From NCBI GenBank assembly GCA_015056815.1, contig SVFN01000002.1, positions 1-64,000 of the forward strand: a DNA stretch of 64,000 bases. Reading direction: 5' to 3'. Shown here piece by piece: positions 58,216 through 64,000 of this stretch; the stretch's first letter is position 1, and every line of letters starts with the position of its first letter. The DNA is from Lachnospiraceae bacterium. Its GTDB lineage: Bacteria > Bacillota > Clostridia > Lachnospirales > Lachnospiraceae. The notes beneath the pieces were generated by a model. That model had not been told where the DNA came from, ran no database searches, and saw only the letters and a program-made list of their open reading frames with translations. Position numbers and translations under genes: made by a program.

Positions 58216-60930
58216 CTACAGGATCTGCCGCCATCTCTCGATGACCTCCTCGCAGGTTTCAACGTCCAGCCCCTTAATGGCTGATGAAAGAGCCTCATAC
58301 AAAAAGGCCTGCTCTCCTTCATAGGCAAAGGCATCCAGTCCCTCGCCGACTTCTTCCATTCCGTCCATATCCAGATCCTCCGCCGCCATCAGCAGACGCC
58401 CGAATAAATGCTCCAGCTCTTCCGGTTTCGCTGTCGCTTTTTCGGCCTCCTCCTTGGCACCTGCGTTGTCAAAAAACGGTTGAAGAAGATCAATGTAGGA
58501 ACGGTATTTCTCTAGCATTCCCTGTGTTTTGTCGCGGATCTTATCGATATCCCCAACATTCCCGGCCTTCTCAAGCTCCGCCGCCAGCTCTGACAGCTCC
58601 ATGGCTCCGATCTGCTTCGATGCACTCTTTAAAGCATGCACCATGATAGTATATGCATGCCAGTCCTCTCCTTCCACATGCATTTCGATCATCTTCGCCT
58701 TTGTCTCGATATTCCCGTGATATTCTTTCAGTATATTGAAAAACAGTTTATCGTTGCCCAGCATCTGTCTGGCCGTGTCGGTATCCAGATCCGCCAGAAG
58801 TCCGCTGTCAAAATCCGGAATGCCATTGGCCCGGTTCCTGACCGCTTCCAGATCCTGTGCCGTTCTCTTGCGCACCTTATCGGCCGGAAGCCATTGCTTT
58901 ACCTTGGATGCAAACAGGCGCACCTCGACAGGCTTTGGCACAAAGTCGTTCATCCCCTCGGATAAAAACATCTCTCTCGTCCCCGAAACGGCATTCGCAG
59001 TCAGGGCAATGATCGGGATGTCATCGCACTCCGGATGAAATCTCCGGATCAGCCTGGTCGTTTCGACACCGTCAAGCTCCGGCATCATATGATCCATAAA
59101 AATCAGATCAAAACGCTCATGCGCGATCCTCTGAAGCGCTTCCTTACCGCTGGTAACGGCAACCACTTTCATGCCGATCGGCTCCAAAAGCCCCTCCGCC
59201 ACAGTCAGGTTCATATCATTGTCATCGACGATCAGGATCTTCGCATCCGGCGCCACAAAGTCAATGGCAAAGGCGTCCATGGAGTGATCCTGCTCCGTCA
59301 GTTCTTCATCATTTAACACCATCGCGATCTTGATCGGCGACAACGGTTTTTTGACCAGTCTCAGATTCGGTCTGTCCGATTTCTCATCCGAGAAGAAATT
59401 ATCGATCATAACGATCGTCATATGCAGATAATGCTCCAGTATATATTGCAGTTCTTCATTCCGGCAGGCTTTCTCGGTAAAGACAAAAATCCTCTTTTCT
59501 TTCGTATCCTGATATTCCTCCAGACGCTCCGCCACCTGCTGCCAGTCCCCGGCACACTCGTACTCGATCCCCAGCCGCATAAGATCGCAGCGGAACTGTT
59601 TCTCAATGTCGCTGTTCGCAAATCTCCCCATCACATAGATCTGTCCGGCATCCTCTACCGTCACAGACTTTCTCCAGTCTATAACCTTCTGCGGGATCTT
59701 AAAGCTGAAAGTCGAGCCCTTCCCGTAGGTACTGTCTACCCGGATCTCCCCGTCCATCAGAGCGACCAGCTGCTTGCTGATGGCAAGCCCCAGACCGGTC
59801 CCCTCGATATTGCGGTTGCGTTTGCTGTCCACCTGGTTAAAGGACTGAAACAGCTTATCGATATCCTGCTCCTTAATGCCGATCCCGGTGTCCTCCACGC
59901 GAAACACAATGGCGATCGTCTCATCATCCAGCGGTTCGTAATCCATGGAAAGACGCACATAACCCGTATGGGTAAATTTGACGGCATTGTTGGCCAGATT
60001 CGTCAGTATCTGCTTGATCCGCAGATTATCTCCCTCCACCGTGGCAGGGAAATGAGGATTGACATCCAGTAATAGCTCCACCTCTTTTTCTTTGAGCTTC
60101 ACCAGAATGATATTGGAGACATCATTGATAATGGAAAGTGTCTCGTACTCCATCGGAATGATATCCAGCTTCCCTGACTCGATCTTGGAAAAATCCAGAA
60201 TATCATTGATGATATTTAAAAGCGCCCTGCCTGAGGATTTGATCTGATTGACATATTCTCTTGCCACAGGGGACATTTCCTCACGAAGCGCCATTTCCGC
60301 AAGCCCGATCACCGCATTCATCGGCGTCCGGATCTCATGACTCATATTGGCTAGAAAGTCCGATTTCATGGTGATGGCATGCTCCATCTCCTTACTCGCC
60401 TTTTCTGCCAGATAACGCCCGTATGCCATCTCGGAAACAACCTCCGCAAAACGGTAGATCGCTTTCGCCCTCGCATCGATCTGTTCTCTCGGCATGACCG
60501 GTATCTCCTGTGCAGTCTCCCAGAGCAGATCCGCATTCAAGGACAGCTCTTCGGCCACGGCGCGCACGATCTCTTCATTCGGAGGCTCCGACAGCACCTG
60601 TCCGCCGATGATCGCACCGATCATCCGGTTCTCAACCATGATCGGCGCCGCGAAATCCACCAGCCCGGAATGACAATAATATGTCGAAAAATGTCCGGTC
60701 TCAAGCGTTTTCACCGCACCCATCTTTGCACATTCTTCGCAGCGTGCGCTACCCTCTTTACAGGTACGGACCATATCTTTGCAAAATCTCGTAAAGTTCG
60801 ATCCGTTTGTAACAGGAATGCCGTTTTCATCTGTCGTAAGAGCGGAAAGCCCCGCCATCGCAGAAAAAGCATCCTGTATCTTTTGAAGTATATTGGGATT
60901 CAGTATATCGGTTAATTTCAATTCGTCCAT
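58216..60930 (-). CDS. PocR-domain hybrid sensor histidine kinase (HisKA-HATPase-REC-Hpt)
   Basis: The 904-residue protein (start MDELKLTD at 60930, GGGGTGG upstream) has an N-terminal PocR ligand-binding domain (about 5-165, with Cys residues in CKEGSARCEECAKMG), a HisKA domain with the phospho-accepting His in SHEIRTPMN, a HATPase domain with N and G boxes (VEDTGIGI, GTGLGLAI), a receiver domain (ILIVDDNDMN, phosphoacceptor Asp in LIFMDHMMPELDG), and a C-terminal Hpt domain (HALKSASKQIGA). No transmembrane helix is seen, so it senses a cytosolic signal. It is preceded by a response regulator gene, its likely partner. Confidence 0.93.
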   Translation of the reverse strand: MDELKLTDILNPNILQKIQDAFSAMAGLSALTTDENGIPVTNGSNFTRFCKDMVRTCKEGSARCEECAKMGAVKTLETGHFSTYYCHSGLVDFAAPIMVENRMIGAIIGGQVLSEPPNEEIVRAVAEELSLNADLLWETAQEIPVMPREQIDARAKAIYRFAEVVSEMAYGRYLAEKASKEMEHAITMKSDFLANMSHEIRTPMNAVIGLAEMALREEMSPVAREYVNQIKSSGRALLNIINDILDFSKIESGKLDIIPMEYETLSIINDVSNIILVKLKEKEVELLLDVNPHFPATVEGDNLRIKQILTNLANNAVKFTHTGYVRLSMDYEPLDDETIAIVFRVEDTGIGIKEQDIDKLFQSFNQVDSKRNRNIEGTGLGLAISKQLVALMDGEIRVDSTYGKGSTFSFKIPQKVIDWRKSVTVEDAGQIYVMGRFANSDIEKQFRCDLMRLGIEYECAGDWQQVAERLEEYQDTKEKRIFVFTEKACRNEELQYILEHYLHMTIVMIDNFFSDEKSDRPNLRLVKKPLSPIKIAMVLNDEELTEQDHSMDAFAIDFVAPDAKILIVDDNDMNLTVAEGLLEPIGMKVVAVTSGKEALQRIAHERFDLIFMDHMMPELDGVETTRLIRRFHPECDDIPIIALTANAVSGTREMFLSEGMNDFVPKPVEVRLFASKVKQWLPADKVRKRTAQDLEAVRNRANGIPDFDSGLLADLDTDTARQMLGNDKLFFNILKEYHGNIETKAKMIEMHVEGEDWHAYTIMVHALKSASKQIGAMELSELAAELEKAGNVGDIDKIRDKTQGMLEKYRSYIDLLQPFFDNAGAKEEAEKATAKPEELEHLFGRLLMAAEDLDMDGMEEVGEGLDAFAYEGEQAFLYEALSSAIKGLDVETCEEVIERWRQIL

Positions 60931-61023
60931 CGCATGCCCACCCCGTCTGACATCACATTTAACAGAAACGATTCCGAAACGGCCCGAAGTATAATGCATC
61001 CGGGGCCGCCCGATCTAACAGCC

Positions 61024-61884
61024 TCAAATAAACTTCTTCAGCATGGATAACAGCTTTTCCCTGTCGATCGGTTTCAACAGATACCCCTGCGGTTTTAATT
61101 TCAGGATCTCCTTGATCTTGGTCTGCTCCGCCACTCCGGTCAGAAATACCACCGGTACCCCGTCGATCTTGCCGGTCTCCTTCAGATGTGTCAGCACCTG
61201 TGCCCCGTTCTCATTGGGCATCTCATAATCCAGCAGGATCAGGTCTGTCTTTTTATTGTCAAGGAATTTGTATGCGATCTTGCCGTTAATGGCCGTTGCC
61301 ACGTCGTAGGTGTCATGCAGATGCTCTTTTACGATCTTTAACATCATGGGATCATCATCGATGACCAGTACATGCTTTCTGCGTTTTTCCTCCTGCGGTG
61401 CACTCCCTTTCTTATTCTTCTCAATCTCTGCCTTCAGCTTGGCTTTCTGCTTCTGGATCATCTTGATCTGCTCATCGATCTCAAACTGCTGCTGCTTCAT
61501 CTGCACCAGATCGTCCATATAATCATCCAGAACTTCCTCGATATCCTCATTCTTGAAAGGACGATGGATCACGATGTCGGCAAAGTCCTCTTTAAGCGCC
61601 TGAAACCGTTTACACTCCTCCGCGCTTCCCGTGATACCCAGAATGACATTTTCCCGTACAAGTTTATTTTTCATCTCTGCGATCCGCATCATATCCTCTA
61701 TACTGTCTCTAGCCAGACAAAGCATAAGAATATCCGGTGCGCAGTAGCTTAAATGATTCTCTACATCCACTTCATTCGTCGAGCAGGACATCGAAGCATA
61801 ACGTCCGGTTACGCTTAAAATATCAAAAAAATCTTTCACATAAGTGACACTGTCCGAAACGAATAGAATCTTGTATTTAGCCAT
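61024..61884 (-). CDS. Response regulator with degenerate plus canonical REC domains
   Basis: The 286-residue protein has an N-terminal REC-like domain (about 1-120: KILFVSDSVTYVKDFF...) that lacks a proper phospho-accepting Asp (LMLCLARDS), a coiled-coil linker (about 125-160, Gln/Lys-rich), and a C-terminal canonical REC domain (about 165-286) with VLVIDDDP, ILLDYEMPNENG (phospho-Asp) and LLKPID (Lys). No DNA-binding output domain is present; it probably relays phosphate to or from the hybrid kinase encoded 93 bases downstream. Confidence 0.9.
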   Translation of the reverse strand: MAKYKILFVSDSVTYVKDFFDILSVTGRYASMSCSTNEVDVENHLSYCAPDILMLCLARDSIEDMMRIAEMKNKLVRENVILGITGSAEECKRFQALKEDFADIVIHRPFKNEDIEEVLDDYMDDLVQMKQQQFEIDEQIKMIQKQKAKLKAEIEKNKKGSAPQEEKRRKHVLVIDDDPMMLKIVKEHLHDTYDVATAINGKIAYKFLDNKKTDLILLDYEMPNENGAQVLTHLKETGKIDGVPVVFLTGVAEQTKIKEILKLKPQGYLLKPIDREKLLSMLKKFI

Positions 61885-61963
61885 AACCCTTACCTCTCTT
61901 TCACCCCATTTTCGGTCGGTTGGTTTTACTCTTTCTTACCAACAATTCTATCACGAAACGCAC

Positions 61964-62001
61964 AAAAAAAGCAACCGCTTCAAATGAAGTATGGTTGCTT
62001 T
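61964..62001 (-). terminator. Terminator after tRNA-Trp
   Basis: On the minus strand AAAGCAACC and GGTTGCTTT form a stem with a small internal hairpin (CTTCATTTGAAG), followed by TTTTTTT. It directly follows the tRNA-Trp 3' end. Confidence 0.85.
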
Positions 62002-62004
62002 CAG

Positions 62005-62075
62005 CAGGGGAAGAGGGACTCGAACCCCCGTTAACGGTTTTGGAGACCGCCGCACTGCCACTGTACTATTCCCCT
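62005..62075 (-). tRNA. tRNA-Trp (anticodon CCA)
   Basis: On the minus strand the acceptor stem AGGGGAA (62075-62069) pairs with TTCCCCT (62012-62006), discriminator G62005. The anticodon loop CTCCAAA gives CCA (Trp), and the T-loop GGTTCGAGTCC fits. CCA is not encoded. A terminator follows. Confidence 0.94.
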
Positions 62076-62195
62076 TTGGACTCAACATTGAAAATTATAC
62101 ATGATAAGAATGAATTTGTAAAGCATAAATTTTATTTTTACTCAAATTTTTTTCAAATCCTTCCCAGAGAGAGTCATTTGGCACCTCTTCGAAAA

Positions 62196-62374
62196 TGAAA
62201 CGGATATTTTTTGATACTTGATGCAGTTGATGAGGGATTGATTCAAAAAGATCCAAACCACAAAGCAATAATCAAGGGAAAAACTCCTAAAGACAAAAAG
62301 CCAAAATACTTAAATCAATATGAACTTCACAAACTTATTGATGATTTGGATCTTTCCTCGAAAATCAACTTAGA
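62196..62374 (+). pseudogene. Internal fragment of a tyrosine recombinase (integrase)
   Basis: After a TGA at 62196 a plus-strand frame encodes about 55 residues, including FLILDAVDEGLIQKDPNHKA and KYLNQYELHKLIDDLDLSS. This matches the SAM-like core-binding domain and the start of the catalytic domain of phage/ICE tyrosine integrases. It then breaks at about 62374, where the convergent hsdR stop lies. No start codon, catalytic R-H-R-Y residues or C-terminus are present. It is a relic of an element that probably inserted at tRNA-Trp. Confidence 0.75.
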
Positions 62375-64000
62375 CTACTCAAATAACGGCCCAATTTCCG
62401 GCATTAATTTTTCTTTGAAATCTTTTATCATTGCTCCATTAAACTTGAACTTTGGCAGCGCATCCGGTGTCGCTTCTTTATATGCGGAGTAATCAGCATT
62501 TTCCTTTAATTTGTTTTCATTTGCAAGCTCACCGTCTTTAAAATTGTATGCTTCATATTTCACATCTTTAAAATCAATAAACCATTTTGTTGCAAATTTT
62601 TGAATTTCTTTATCAATAGCAGTATATCGCATTTCATTGATAATCACAGAAATGTCTTGTCCTATATATTTTTCTTTATCCTGTTCGATTTCTTCCAGCA
62701 CCTGCATCAGCAAATCACTTAGGCGTGGATTATCTTCTGCAAATTCCTTTACGATTTCCTTTAAGGCAAGCAACTTATGTTCAAATTCAACTTCATCAAA
62801 GTCCTTGTCTTTTTGCTCAAGGAAATCCACAAATCCCTGCAGTAATTCTACAATGTATTCAAAATCCACCTTGAATTTACTATATGCCACCAAATCGTAA
62901 TCATCTCGAATTGGATCATCCTCCGGCTCTTTAGGATCCGGTTTCACTTCCTCTAACACATTTTTATAAACTGCAGCATAATCCTCATAATCTCTCTGTG
63001 AAAAGCCAAATTCATCCAACAGGTCCGGGGTAAAATTCGAAAATGATTTTAAATGCGCATAATCATGATCTAAACACCTGAATAAACGGATAAAAGTCTT
63101 CTTTTGCTTCTTTGACAGATTTTTTACATCTGCCGGAGTCGGAGCAAATGTTCTTATAGTATTAAGAGATAAACTAAAACTATCTAAAACAGTATCCCAA
63201 TCTTCTGCAATCGCCTTACCAAATCCACCTTTTGAATATAAAACAAGTGCATTATTTATTTTCTCTTTATATTCCTTAGGTGATCTGAATGTTACAATCT
63301 GCCCGTATTCCTTATTTGCATCATATAATCGGTTTGTTCTCGAAAATGCCTGTATAAGTCCCTGTGGACTCATTGGCGGTCGATCAATGAAAAGCGTTGA
63401 AAGGCAAGGGGCATCAAATCCCGTAAGTAACCGGTCAACTACAATTACCAGGTCTATCTGTTGCTCTCGATCACGATATCGTTTTTCTTTTCGTGCAAGT
63501 CTATCATTGAGATTACTATTATATGCACCTAATCCATCCAATTCATATTTTGTGCCGTACAGGTTATTATAATATATCAAATATCGTTTCATGGCCTCTT
63601 GATTGGATTGCGATGATTCTTCATTCTCAGATACAGAAAAAGTAATGGCAACCTTGGGGAAATCCGGTAATGCCTTTTTCACAGCTTCTGATAATTTTAG
63701 TTCATCCTCTCCGGCTTTAATCTTAAGTAACAAATCGTAATATTTTTGCGCAATAGATATTGATTCAACCGTGAGCATTGCTTCATAAGTTTTTCCTTTT
63801 CCATTCTGCATTCCGAATTTTGCAAGTGATTGATTCAATACGACATTAAGCACATTTCTCATATGGCCTTCACTATGGTAATATTTCTCTTCGTCCTCTT
63901 CTTTAATATCCTTTGGTCCAAGGTTTTCTACATTGAATCCAAGAACAGCCCCGTCATGTATTGCTTCTTTAATTGTATAACTATGAAGACAAGGACCATA
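62375..64000 (-). CDS. hsdR: Type I restriction enzyme R subunit, C-terminal part (runs off the window)
   Basis: The frame is open to position 64000 and lacks its 5' part in this window, giving 541 residues. The visible part holds the end of the helicase core (LVIVVDRLLTGFDAPCLSTLFID, then LIQAFSRTNR as motif VI) and the C-terminal helical region of HsdR. HsdR cuts and translocates DNA in type I restriction-modification with HsdM and HsdS, whose genes should lie outside the window. It ends convergently against an integrase remnant next to tRNA-Trp, which suggests that the restriction locus sits in or beside an integrated element. Confidence 0.9.
   Translation of the reverse strand, partial: YGPCLHSYTIKEAIHDGAVLGFNVENLGPKDIKEEDEEKYYHSEGHMRNVLNVVLNQSLAKFGMQNGKGKTYEAMLTVESISIAQKYYDLLLKIKAGEDELKLSEAVKKALPDFPKVAITFSVSENEESSQSNQEAMKRYLIYYNNLYGTKYELDGLGAYNSNLNDRLARKEKRYRDREQQIDLVIVVDRLLTGFDAPCLSTLFIDRPPMSPQGLIQAFSRTNRLYDANKEYGQIVTFRSPKEYKEKINNALVLYSKGGFGKAIAEDWDTVLDSFSLSLNTIRTFAPTPADVKNLSKKQKKTFIRLFRCLDHDYAHLKSFSNFTPDLLDEFGFSQRDYEDYAAVYKNVLEEVKPDPKEPEDDPIRDDYDLVAYSKFKVDFEYIVELLQGFVDFLEQKDKDFDEVEFEHKLLALKEIVKEFAEDNPRLSDLLMQVLEEIEQDKEKYIGQDISVIINEMRYTAIDKEIQKFATKWFIDFKDVKYEAYNFKDGELANENKLKENADYSAYKEATPDALPKFKFNGAMIKDFKEKLMPEIGPLFE

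Noticed and set aside
57694-58284. 196-aa plus-strand frame opposite the FAD oxidoreductase
   Set aside because: Antisense shadow; no ribosome-binding site and no recognisable motif.

Overview
The window looks like a chromosomal segment of a low-to-moderate GC Gram-positive of the class Clostridia, most likely a gut Lachnospiraceae. The clues are strong Shine-Dalgarno sequences (AGGAGG-like) at almost every gene, SigA-type TTGACA/TATAAT promoters, a CIRCE operator, tRNA genes without encoded CCA, and a familiar Lachnospiraceae set of argS, queH, carAB, an OFA-type MFS transporter, zinc-ribbon membrane proteins and a PpiC-type lipoprotein. Nothing in the sequence fixes the genus.

Region 1 (1-12.2 kb) is mixed housekeeping and accessory DNA. 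It has a tRNA-Val/tRNA-Met pair with its promoter, a 55-residue orphan protein, queH-argS, an unusual BspA-type leucine-rich-repeat/AAA+ ATPase fusion, an Rpn-type PD-(D/E)XK nuclease, a WYL regulator, a DivIVA-like coiled-coil protein with an unknown partner, and an AAA-ATPase/PDDEXK_9 protein. Two of these minus-strand genes share a duplicated upstream leader.

Region 2 (12.3-28.3 kb) is an accessory island, visibly richer in AT, and the most interesting part. One long minus-strand operon (22285 down to 12573) encodes a helical membrane-type protein, a tandem-G-domain GTPase-like protein, two more GTPases, a 33-residue single-pass membrane microprotein, a HerA/VirB4-like ATPase with a Ser/Gly-rich insert, a DNA/RNA non-specific endonuclease toxin and a YezG/DUF600 immunity protein. 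Many of these genes overlap or abut. A second operon (26539 down to 22934) encodes a GTPase with canonical motifs, a membrane-anchored katanin/VPS4-like AAA+ ATPase and a protein that reads as a TIR-like domain fused to a divergent FtsZ/tubulin-like domain. Together they look like NTPase-centred conflict or defence systems. Around them lie a hairpin-rich dispersed repeat, an IS30 transposase with an in-frame catalytic-core deletion, and gene remnants.

Region 3 (28.3-38.4 kb) holds a secreted alpha/beta hydrolase with InlB and Fn3-like modules, a zinc-ribbon membrane protein, a sugar isomerase-xylulokinase operon and the carAB pyrimidine/arginine operon. Region 4 (38.5-43.1 kb) is a plus-strand MoxR-DUF58-transglutaminase operon. 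Region 5 (43.2-53.3 kb) has GlsB/YeaQ, TetR, TFIIB-type zinc-ribbon and OFA transporter genes, an operon of a GGDEF/EAL protein with aat and an orphan Cas6-like gene, and a VanZ-like gene. Region 6 (53.3-62.1 kb) contains htpG under CIRCE and a signalling run (response regulator, PocR hybrid kinase, FAD oxidoreductase, PpiC lipoprotein). The window ends at tRNA-Trp, followed by an integrase remnant and the 3' part of a type I restriction hsdR gene, which looks like the edge of another integrated element.
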